From Brevibacillus parabrevis (GTDB lineage Bacteria > Bacillota > Bacilli > Brevibacillales > Brevibacillaceae), in contig NZ_RHHV01000005.1 in NCBI RefSeq assembly GCF_003710905.1, forward strand, positions 186,001 through 250,000: DNA of 64,000 nt, in the 5' to 3' direction. The translations under genes were made by a program, and so were the position numbers. The notes beneath the pieces are model-generated. The model was not told where the DNA came from and made no database searches. It was given only the letters and a program-made list of their open reading frames with translations. Numbering within the stretch: the stretch's first letter is position 1; each line of letters begins with the position of its first letter. Positions 52,586-59,767 of this stretch are shown one piece after another.

Positions 52586-52686
52586 ACCCAAGGGTTGGAA
52601 ACGACCCAGGGAATAGGGTAAAATTGGGTATGAATAGCATTTGAGAACGGTTAGGCTATTTCCGGAGTGGAGTAGCCGTTTTCTCG
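52586..52686 (+). promoter_or_regulatory. structured leader upstream of the histidine kinase
   Basis: ACCCAA (52586-52591) pairs with TTGGGT (52624-52629), enclosing GGGTTG-GAAA-CGACCC (52592-52607), a 6-bp stem with a GNRA tetraloop. A second hairpin follows, GGCTA...TAGCC with outer GAGAAC/GTTTTC pairing (about 52643-52684), ending TTTTCTCG. The second may just be the murQ terminator. The first does not match a riboswitch class I know. Confidence 0.5.
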
Positions 52687-52707
52687 TCCCAGGAGGGGAG
52701 GGGCACA

Positions 52708-54120
52708 ATGAAAGACTTGGTAGATAATGAATGCAGGAGCAGTCTTCTCTATCGCTCCTTCTTTGATCAAATGGTGCAAGCCGCTTTTTTGCTAGATCAA
52801 TCAGGAAGCGTTTGCAAGGGAAATCCGGCTTGCGAAGCACTGACAGGCTTTTCAGCAGACGAGTGGGAAGGCGACCCGTTCTGGAAGCTGGCAGTTGCAG
52901 AAGAACAGGAAAGAGTGCGTCTGCAAACGCAGTGCGCGGTAAAAGGGGAGCCGAAGCCGTTTTGCACCTATTTTTCCCGCAAGAATGGCCCGCCTGTTCA
53001 CGTACATATTACATATGGCGAGTTTTTTTCCGAAGGGACAACGATCGGATACTACGCGATGGTGCAAAAGATGTCGCAAGCCATGACAGAGGCCAGCGAG
53101 GTCAAACAGTGCAAAATACTGGACCTGTCTCTGGAAGCGGCTTTTGTCTATGAAAAGGGCGTGCTGCGCTATGTCAACCAGTCTGGCATCAGGCTCATCG
53201 GGGCACAGCGTTTCGAGGAACTGTTGCCGTATCCTTTCACATCCTTTTTTCATCCGCGAGACATGCCGTTGATTCGCGAGTTGCAAAAGCGGCTGGAGTG
53301 GGGAGAGACAGCGGCTCCGATCGAGGCGGAGCTGATCCGGCTGGACGGGGCGCGCATTGAAGTCGAGGTCTGCGGAACATCTGTCATGATTCAGGACAAG
53401 CTGTGCAAATACATACTCATTCGCGATATGACCGAGCGGAAAAGAGCGCATGAATTTTTGCAAAACTCGGAAAAACTGGCATTGGTTGGGCAATTGGCTG
53501 CCGGGATCGCTCATGAGATTCGCAATCCGCTGACTTCCTTGAAAGGCTTTGTGCAGCTGATGCAAGAAGATGGCATGAGAAAGCAGGAGTATTTTTCCAT
53601 CATGAGCTCGGAGCTGGCCCGGATTGAGTTGATCGTCAGCGAACTGCTGGTGCTGGCCAAACCGCACGCTTCCGCCTTCGAGGTACGGGACTTGACCAAC
53701 TTGATGAACCACGTCGTGACGCTTTTGGAAACGGAAGCGATCCTGCAAAAAGTGACGATTCGCATGGTCATGGAGTCGCCGCTGCCGATGGTGCATTGCG
53801 ATGAGAACCAGTTGAAGCAGGCATTCATCAACTTTTTGAAAAACGGGATCGAAGCCACATCCGGCAGCGGAGAAATCGTCATCCGGCTGTGGTGCGAGAG
53901 GGACAAGGTCGTCATCCGTTTTGAGGACAATGGAGTAGGGATACCCGAGGAGCAGCTTGCTCGTCTGGGCGAGGCGTTTTTCACGACCAAAGAGTCAGGA
54001 ACCGGACTGGGATTGATGGTCAGCCGCAGAATCATCGAAAACCATCGCGGGACATTACGGCTCATGAGCACCCAGGGCAGAGGTACGACGGTAGAGGTAT
54101 GTTTGCCCATTATCAGTTAA
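52708..54120 (+). CDS. orphan PAS sensor histidine kinase
   Basis: 470 residues, no membrane segment, so cytoplasmic. PAS domain 1 about 15-130 (MVQAAFLLDQSGSVCKGNPACEALTGF), PAS 2 about 140-245 with a possible PAC end at YILIRDMTERKRA. HisKA with the phosphoacceptor H in LAAGIAHEIRNPLTSLKGF (about 266-284). HATPase with NFLKNGIEA (N box), DNGVGIPEEQLA (G1) and GTGLGLMVSRRII (G2). No response regulator is adjacent, which resembles the orphan KinA-E sporulation kinases that feed Spo0F; other targets are possible. Start ATG 52708 after AGGAGGGGAGGGG. Confidence 0.9.
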   Translation: MKDLVDNECRSSLLYRSFFDQMVQAAFLLDQSGSVCKGNPACEALTGFSADEWEGDPFWKLAVAEEQERVRLQTQCAVKGEPKPFCTYFSRKNGPPVHVHITYGEFFSEGTTIGYYAMVQKMSQAMTEASEVKQCKILDLSLEAAFVYEKGVLRYVNQSGIRLIGAQRFEELLPYPFTSFFHPRDMPLIRELQKRLEWGETAAPIEAELIRLDGARIEVEVCGTSVMIQDKLCKYILIRDMTERKRAHEFLQNSEKLALVGQLAAGIAHEIRNPLTSLKGFVQLMQEDGMRKQEYFSIMSSELARIELIVSELLVLAKPHASAFEVRDLTNLMNHVVTLLETEAILQKVTIRMVMESPLPMVHCDENQLKQAFINFLKNGIEATSGSGEIVIRLWCERDKVVIRFEDNGVGIPEEQLARLGEAFFTTKESGTGLGLMVSRRIIENHRGTLRLMSTQGRGTTVEVCLPIIS

Positions 54121-54153
54121 CAGGGCGCGAGCGGCGAAGGGGAGGACAAGCAA

Positions 54154-54480
54154 ATGGCTGACTGGAAAAACAGAAATACGGTGCTGACAGCGGGGTTTGC
54201 CCAAATTCCCAAAGGGACGACACTGTACGAGGTGTCGACGATGGTCGGCTGTGTGCTCATCATCGACGCGGATGACGGTGTGATATGCGATGCCAGCTTT
54301 ACTTTTGTGATGGACAAGACCAGTGAGTTTTTGGTCAGTTTGCTCGTGGGCAAGTCTGTGGCAGCAGGGATGCAGGAAATTACGCAGACGATTCAGGAGC
54401 GTTTCCTCGCCCCCGGCCAGGGAGCTGTTTTGCAGGCAATTCGTGCAGCTGTCGATCGATATCATGAGAAAAAATCGTAA
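54154..54480 (+). CDS. DUF3870 domain protein
   Basis: 108 residues, matching the DUF3870 length. Recognisable segment LIIDADDGVICDASFTFVMDKTSEFLVSLLVGKSV and the C-terminal PGQGAVLQAIRAAVDRYHEK. The family's function is unknown; it is often found beside metabolic enzymes rather than signalling genes. Here it is 33 bases after the kinase and 27 before the GGDEF gene, all in one direction, so co-transcription is likely. AGGGGAGG precedes ATG 54154. Confidence 0.85.
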   Translation: MADWKNRNTVLTAGFAQIPKGTTLYEVSTMVGCVLIIDADDGVICDASFTFVMDKTSEFLVSLLVGKSVAAGMQEITQTIQERFLAPGQGAVLQAIRAAVDRYHEKKS

Positions 54481-54507
54481 GACTACCCAATAGTCGGAGG
54501 GTTGTTC

Positions 54508-55722
54508 ATGCATGAAGACCACGCCGTAAAAGAAGCGTATGCAAAGCAGTTGTTGGAGCGTTACAGCGACTGGCTCAGCCGTGTGGAATCAGTAGATCCG
54601 CAGGAAATCGAGGCAGTCGCTGTCGAGATAGACGAAGTATTTTCCGCAGATGTCGGACAGCTGCACAAGGAGCTGCTGGGCAAAATCAGCGCCTTGCGCG
54701 ACAAAGTGTCCGAAATGATGTGGATGTCGGAGCACATGAAGATTTTGCACGACTTGAGCCACATTTTTGCGAAGACGTTTGAAGAGGACAAGATTTTGTG
54801 GAAAGCGTTCGAGCTGGTTTCGCGCGTGATGCGCACAGATGCGTTTTTCATTGCGTTTTTTGACGAGGGCGACAGTGAGATCAGGATTCCGATCAGCATC
54901 GACGACGGTGTCAATTACGGGCCGCTTGTCATTCCGTACGGACAGGCGCTCATCTCCAGAGTGATCGAGACGAAGCAAACGATCCACATCCGAACGATGA
55001 AGGGAGAGCCGAGCGAGCCGGAAATGATCCGCTGGGGCAGCCCGGAGATCGACACCAACACTTGTATTTTCGTTCCCTTGATGCTGGGGAATCAAATCAA
55101 AGGCGTGATCTCGGCCCAGTCGTATCTCGAATTTGCCTATAAAAAAGAGCACGAGGAGCTTTTGAAAATGATCGGCTTCCAGGTGGCGAGCGCGATTGAG
55201 ACGGCGCGTCTGTACGATCGCATGTACCAGATGTCTTTTCAGGATGAATTGACGGGGCTTGCCAACTACCGGGCGTTTCACCGCGATTTGGAGCAGTTGC
55301 TGGGAGAAGAGGATTCGGCGGTTGCCTTGATCATGCTCGATTCGGACAGCCTGAAATCGGTGAACGATCTGTACGGGCATCATGCCGGGGATGAGCTGAT
55401 CCGCAGAATTGCCCAAGCGATGCGGACGGTGGCGGACAAAAAAGAGAACGCCTATCGTTATGCAGGAGACGAGTTTATGCTGCTGTGTCCACAGGCGAGC
55501 ATGAAAGAGGCGGAAGAAAAGGTGAGGGCGATTCGCGACTTTTTGCGTTTGCATCCCTTGCTTCAGGACAATTGCTGTATTCCAATCGGGGTCAGTGTCG
55601 GCATCGCCCGGTTTCCGGACGACAGCAACACGGCGGACGGCTTGAAGCGGGCAGCCGATGAGGCACTGTACCGCTCCAAGCGCAGAGGCAAAAACTGCAC
55701 GACCGTGTACGCGACAGGCTAG
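54508..55722 (+). CDS. GAF-GGDEF protein, probable diguanylate cyclase
   Basis: 404 residues from ATG 54508, 7 bases after GGAGG. No membrane segment. N-terminal helical stretch (1-75), a GAF domain (about 80-235, IFVPLMLGNQIKGVISAQSY, FQVASAIETARLY), then GGDEF (about 240-400) with DSDSLKSVNDLYGHHAGDELI and the active-site variant AGDEF in YRYAGDEFMLLC. Position 1 is Ala instead of Gly, as in some active cyclases. No RxxD inhibition site before it that I can see. It should respond to a small cytoplasmic ligand of GAF. The end overlaps the NhaC gene by 4 bases. Confidence 0.9.
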   Translation: MHEDHAVKEAYAKQLLERYSDWLSRVESVDPQEIEAVAVEIDEVFSADVGQLHKELLGKISALRDKVSEMMWMSEHMKILHDLSHIFAKTFEEDKILWKAFELVSRVMRTDAFFIAFFDEGDSEIRIPISIDDGVNYGPLVIPYGQALISRVIETKQTIHIRTMKGEPSEPEMIRWGSPEIDTNTCIFVPLMLGNQIKGVISAQSYLEFAYKKEHEELLKMIGFQVASAIETARLYDRMYQMSFQDELTGLANYRAFHRDLEQLLGEEDSAVALIMLDSDSLKSVNDLYGHHAGDELIRRIAQAMRTVADKKENAYRYAGDEFMLLCPQASMKEAEEKVRAIRDFLRLHPLLQDNCCIPIGVSVGIARFPDDSNTADGLKRAADEALYRSKRRGKNCTTVYATG

Positions 55723-57071
55723 GCTTTCGGCTGTCGCAGGGCAAAAAGGAAAGTGAGCAGCGGCGAAATCCACAGGTAGATCACATACGGCAAGTAATCG
55801 ATCGTCGCTACGTGCAACGTAGAGGTGAAAAAGGCTCCGCTGACGCCCCAGGGGATGAGCGGGTTAACCAATGTACCGCAGTCTTCCAATGTGCGGGAAA
55901 GACGTCGGCCCTCGATTCCTTGCTCGGCAAACGCATCGCGGAACATTTGTCCCGGCAGCAGGATCGACAAGTATTGCTCCCCTGTCAGCACATTGACGAG
56001 GATGGAGGACGATCCGGCCAGTCCGACCATGCCTGCCGCTTTTTTGATTCGTTTGATCATACCTGCGAACAAGGCGTGGAACACACCGCTGTATTGCAGG
56101 ATGCCGCCGAGAGACAGGGCAATCAAAATCAAGGCGAGGGACCAGGTCATGGACAACAGCCCTCCCCGGTTTACGATAGAAGCAACGGCTTCGTTGGCGA
56201 TCTCGCTGGCGAAGCCGTTTTGCATGACGTTCATCCATTCGACAGGGGAATGAACACCTTGCATCAGGGCAGCTGTGGCGATTCCGCTCAAAATCCCGAA
56301 GACGAGCGTCGGGAGGATCGGCTTGCGCAGGGCAGAGCAGACGAGCACGACGGCAGCAGGCAACAAAGTCGCTATGCCAAGCGAAAAGTTTTGTTCCAAA
56401 GACAACTGGATCGCTTGGATGGCATCGAGGCTCACATTCGCGGACTGCCCTTGAAGGACGAAGAAAATCGCAGTAATCGCCAGCGCCGGAATCGCGGTAT
56501 GCGACATGAATTTGACGTGATTCATCAGCGAGACATTGGCGATAGCCGCAGCAAAGTTGGTCGTGTCCGACAGGGGAGACATCTTGTCCCCAAAACAGGC
56601 TCCGCAAATAATCGCTCCGGCGGTCATCAACGGATCAAGCCCAAGCGCAGTGGAGACACCCATCATCGCCACGCCGATCGTGCTGATCGTCGTAAACGAG
56701 CTGCCAGTGACAGTCGAGACAATCACAGTCAAAAAGAGGGCGCTGATCGTAAAATATTCCGGCGAAATCAAGGAAATGCCGAGGTGCAGGATCATCGGCA
56801 CAGTTCCGCTCATCATCCAGACGCCGATCAAAATGCCGATCAGGCACAAAATCAGCATCGGCGCGATCGCGGTTTGAATGCCTTTGACCAAGCCTTCCTC
56901 CATCTGCTTCCAAGGCACGCCGAACAGGCGCAGCAGAGTGGCTGCCGCAATCGTGGCGGCAAAAAGCGGCATGTGTGGTTCTACTTTCCCCCAGAATAAG
57001 GCGGGAAACAGGATGCCGAATATGATCAAGAGCACCCAGAGACTTTGGGAAAAGGAAATAGTTTTGTTCAT
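55719..57071 (-). CDS. nhaC: NhaC-type Na+/H+ antiporter
   Basis: 450 residues from ATG 57071, after AAGGAGTT; the open frame to 57176 lacks a site. About ten to eleven membrane segments. Family motifs include SSFTTISTIGVAMMGVSTALGL, GAIICGACFGDKMSPLSDTTNFAA (about 176-199) and SILLPGQMFRDAF. NhaC and related proteins exchange Na+ or Na+-malate for protons or lactate. Convergent and overlapping by 4 bases with the diguanylate cyclase gene. The upstream stretch 57072-57340 has short repeated CTTTT patterns but no gene. Confidence 0.9.
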   Translation of the reverse strand: MNKTISFSQSLWVLLIIFGILFPALFWGKVEPHMPLFAATIAAATLLRLFGVPWKQMEEGLVKGIQTAIAPMLILCLIGILIGVWMMSGTVPMILHLGISLISPEYFTISALFLTVIVSTVTGSSFTTISTIGVAMMGVSTALGLDPLMTAGAIICGACFGDKMSPLSDTTNFAAAIANVSLMNHVKFMSHTAIPALAITAIFFVLQGQSANVSLDAIQAIQLSLEQNFSLGIATLLPAAVVLVCSALRKPILPTLVFGILSGIATAALMQGVHSPVEWMNVMQNGFASEIANEAVASIVNRGGLLSMTWSLALILIALSLGGILQYSGVFHALFAGMIKRIKKAAGMVGLAGSSSILVNVLTGEQYLSILLPGQMFRDAFAEQGIEGRRLSRTLEDCGTLVNPLIPWGVSGAFFTSTLHVATIDYLPYVIYLWISPLLTFLFALRQPKA

Positions 57072-57340
57072 GATGGCAACTCCTTGCAAAGACTGGCAAG
57101 CAAAAGCGGACAAGCTGCACAGCTTTCCACTTTTGTGCTTTGTCGCTTTTTGGCTTTTTTGCTTTTGTGCGTTCAAGCGATAGGCTGACTTTATCCTGAA
57201 TGCCCAGCTTCGTCAACGCGTTCAAATAAATTCAGAATAGCAAAATAATACGGAGTAGTAGCACATTTCTTGCGATCATAAGCTTGGCTGGCATATCGCT
57301 CCATGGGAAAAAGCTTATTTAAAATGATTACAAAAAGATA

Positions 57341-57368
57341 TTGACTTTTACTTTATATCTAGTAAAAT
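57341..57368 (+). promoter_or_regulatory. promoter of the peroxidase operon
   Basis: TTGACT (57341-57346) and TAAAAT (57363-57368) with a 16-base spacer, followed after 16 bases by the PerR-type box. The gene at 57428 begins 60 bases downstream of the -10. Confidence 0.75.
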
Positions 57369-57384
57369 GAGAAATGTTCCTAGT

Positions 57385-57399
57385 TGATAATAATTATAA
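57385..57399 (+). promoter_or_regulatory. PerR box
   Basis: TGATAATAATTATAA matches the Per box consensus TTATAATNATTATAA at all but one fixed position. It overlaps or follows the transcription start of the TrxR-like gene, an operator position expected for repression relieved by peroxide. Fur or Zur could read a similar site, but the genes downstream favour PerR. Confidence 0.85.
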
Positions 57400-57427
57400 T
57401 TTGGATGCGAGAAAGGGGGAGCCATAC

Positions 57428-58351
57428 ATGTATGATGTCATCATCATTGGTGGCGGTCCGGCTGGTACATCCGCTGCCATATACACAGCCCGGGGAAATT
57501 TGAAAACACTCGTAATCGACAAGGCACCCGGCACAGGTGCGCTTGCCCTGACACATAAAATCGCCAACTACCCTGGTGTAGAAGGCGAAATGACTGGAAA
57601 AGAACTGCTGGATAAAATGCGCAGACAGGCAGAGAGCTTCGGCGCTGAATTTATCCAGACGACGATTTCCGCTGTCGATGTCGAAGATGAGGTGAAAAGC
57701 ATCTTCACGGCGCATGGCACTTTTGAAGCGAAGGCTGTCATCGTCGCTACCGGCTCCAAAGGTCGCAACCGGATGCTGCCAGGCGAAGAGGCGCTGCTCG
57801 GTCGCGGTGTCAGCACATGTGCGACATGCGACGGCGCTTTTTATGAAGGAAAGCATGTCGCTGTGATCGGCGATTCGGAGGAAGCGTTGGAAGAAGCGCA
57901 TGCGCTGACCAAATTTGCAGATAAAATTACTTTCCTCGTACCGCGTGGCGACCTGCAAGGAGTCGAAGAAGTGCCTGAGCTGCCTAATACGGAAATCTTT
58001 TTCCGCTCCCGACCTTTGGAGATTGTCGGTGAAAAGGCAGTAGAGGGCTTGCGCGTCCGCACAGCGGAAGGCAACGAAGAGCTGCTTGCGGTAGACGGTG
58101 TGTTCGTCTTTTTGTCCGGCAGCAAGCCCGGGACGGATTTTCTGGACGGACAGGTTCCGCTCGACGACGAAGGCTTCATGATCCTCGACGAATACATGCA
58201 GTCTTCTGTTCCGGGCGTGTTCGGAGCAGGAGAGGTTCGCAAAACTCCGGTCAAGCAAGCTGTCGTGGCTGCGGCTGACGGAGCGATTGCGGCGATGGCT
58301 GTCGACAAGTACATCAACAAACGTTCCAAAGTGGTTCCCCAATACAAATAA
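57428..58351 (+). CDS. thioredoxin-reductase-like flavoprotein, atypical NAD(P)H site
   Basis: 307 residues from ATG 57428; the open frame starts at 57374 but GGGGGAG lies between. FAD motif IIGGGPAGTSAAIY at the N-terminus and redox Cys pair CATC (about 134-137) are intact; the C-terminal FAD motif reads GVFGAGEVRK. The nucleotide-binding segment is unusual: VIGDSEEALEEAHAL lacks GGGxSA, and LVPRGDLQG replaces the NADPH-specific HRRxxFR. Cofactor is therefore uncertain. It lies behind a PerR box and before glutaredoxin-like and peroxiredoxin genes, the arrangement of AhpF-like electron donors such as Clostridium Cp34/Cp9. Confidence 0.9.
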   Translation: MYDVIIIGGGPAGTSAAIYTARGNLKTLVIDKAPGTGALALTHKIANYPGVEGEMTGKELLDKMRRQAESFGAEFIQTTISAVDVEDEVKSIFTAHGTFEAKAVIVATGSKGRNRMLPGEEALLGRGVSTCATCDGAFYEGKHVAVIGDSEEALEEAHALTKFADKITFLVPRGDLQGVEEVPELPNTEIFFRSRPLEIVGEKAVEGLRVRTAEGNEELLAVDGVFVFLSGSKPGTDFLDGQVPLDDEGFMILDEYMQSSVPGVFGAGEVRKTPVKQAVVAAADGAIAAMAVDKYINKRSKVVPQYK

Positions 58352-58379
58352 TCGACGACTATAAAGGAGAGATTTTCTC

Positions 58380-58628
58380 ATGGCACAAGCAATCGTATAC
58401 TCCAGCACAAACTGCAGCTTCTGCAAACAACTGAAAACATATTTGACCGAACAAAACATCGCTTTTGAAGAGCGCAACATTGACGAAAAAGAAGAATTTG
58501 CCCAAGAACTGAACCGTCTCGGCGTGATGTCCGTCCCTTTGACGGTCATCGGTGAAAAGCAAATCCTCGGCTTCAACCCGACCCGCATCAAAAAAGCGCT
58601 GGCAGCTCTGGAAGAGACTGCACAGTAA
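58380..58628 (+). CDS. glutaredoxin-like protein
   Basis: 82 residues, the size of NrdH/Cp9-type redoxins. Active site CSFC in STNCSFCKQLKTYL (about 12-15), cis-Pro in MSVPLTVIG and GF at the C-terminal part (GFNPTRIKKAL). It probably shuttles electrons from the flavoprotein 28 bases upstream to the peroxiredoxin 69 bases downstream. Start ATG 58380 after AAAGGAGAG. Confidence 0.93.
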   Translation: MAQAIVYSSTNCSFCKQLKTYLTEQNIAFEERNIDEKEEFAQELNRLGVMSVPLTVIGEKQILGFNPTRIKKALAALEETAQ

Positions 58629-58697
58629 TTCATCGCCGCTGTTTCGATCACTTACGCCCACTGACTATAAAAAGCGCAACAGGAAAAGGAGCGATTG

Positions 58698-59255
58698 ATG
58701 ATGACAACGCAACAAACTGTACAACTGCAAGTAGGAAAACCGGCACCAGACTTCAACATGCTCTCCACGAAAAACTTGGAGACATTGGAAGAGCGCGTGA
58801 CGCTGGCTGATTACAAAGGCAAATGGCTGATCCTGTTCTTCTGGCCGTTCGACTTCACCTTCGTTTGCCCTACCGAAGTCACTTCCTTCAGCGACAACAT
58901 GGAAGAATTTGAGGATCTCGATTGCGAAGTGCTCGGCGTGTCCACAGACAGCGTACACACTCACCGCGCATGGATCAAAACGCCGCGCGACCAAAACGGA
59001 ATCGGTCCAGTCAACTTCCCGATAGCGAGCGACTTCAACAAAGACACAGCGCGTGCGTACGGCGTACTGGATGAAGAAACAGGCGCAGCTCACCGCGGAC
59101 TGTTCATTATCGACCCGGAAGGAATCTTGCGCTATCAAGTCGTTACAGACATGAACGTAGGCCGCAGCGTCGACGAAACAACTCGCGTGCTGCAAGCTCT
59201 CCAGGCAGGCGGACTGTGCCCTGCAAACTGGAAGCCTGGCATGAAAACTTTGTAA
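58698..59255 (+). CDS. 2-Cys peroxiredoxin (AhpC/TSA family)
   Basis: 185 residues from ATG 58698, 8 bases after AAAAGGA; TTG 58695 and ATG 58701 are alternatives. Peroxidatic Cys in FDFTFVCPTEVTSF (about 53), Arg at about 127 in AHRGLFIID, resolving Cys in GGLCPANWKPGM (about 174). It reduces H2O2 and organic hydroperoxides. Same operon as the TrxR-like and glutaredoxin-like genes, so the three form a complete NAD(P)H peroxidase. Confidence 0.94.
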   Translation: MMTTQQTVQLQVGKPAPDFNMLSTKNLETLEERVTLADYKGKWLILFFWPFDFTFVCPTEVTSFSDNMEEFEDLDCEVLGVSTDSVHTHRAWIKTPRDQNGIGPVNFPIASDFNKDTARAYGVLDEETGAAHRGLFIIDPEGILRYQVVTDMNVGRSVDETTRVLQALQAGGLCPANWKPGMKTL

Positions 59256-59283
59256 TTTCGTCTAGTCAAACAGCATAAGCGTG

Positions 59284-59336
59284 AAAAAAGAGGCAATCTC
59301 ACCGTCCTGGTAAGGCGGAGATTGCCTCTTTTTTTG
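59284..59336 (+). terminator. strong Rho-independent terminator
   Basis: AAAAAGAGGCAATCTC pairs with GAGATTGCCTCTTTTT, 16 bp, loop about 17, extra T's. It ends the peroxidase operon. Confidence 0.95.
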
Positions 59337-59767
59337 CAGTCTTCCTTACCACGAAAAACAGAAGAGTAGGGCTATTCGCCGATTCGAAACGGCTTTTACA
59401 ACTTTTCTCCTGTAATTTTTATGTAAAGATCAGACGATATCGGCAAAAATCAGTCATTTCCAAATAGTAGCAACCTACTATTTTTCCTGCCTTTCCCAAA
59501 TGGAAAACTTCAAGCACATATACCTAATTGTCAGAAAAATATGGGTCAGATGGACGGTCGGGTTGCAGGACTTCGCACCAAAAAAAGTAGGCCGATGGGG
59601 GCGAATATGCTTTTGCATTACATTTTCATGACAAATAGGCAAAAGAGACATTAGTGAATTTCGTCTATGGGAACCGTTTGCCCCCTATGTTTACAATGAC
59701 AGTGATGTTGGGCGAGAGAGCCGGCAGCCGCTCGCGGCAGCGGCAGCTTATCGGAGGTTGACGGGAA
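59337..59767 (+). other. 431-base gap with an AT-rich hairpin
   Basis: No gene is visible. At 59462-59483 AAATAGTAG-CAAC-CTACTATTT forms a 9-bp hairpin followed by TTCC, either an operator or a weak terminator. Around 59560-59605 GC-rich segments (GGTCGGG, GGACTTCGCACC, GTAGGCCGATGGGGG) suggest RNA structure, but I cannot match them to a known class. This is the likely regulatory region of the polysaccharide locus that follows. Confidence 0.5.

Noticed and set aside
52574..52690. c-di-GMP-I riboswitch before the kinase
   Set aside because: GCAAACC and GAAA are present, but the ACGCAAAGCC core block and receptor are absent.
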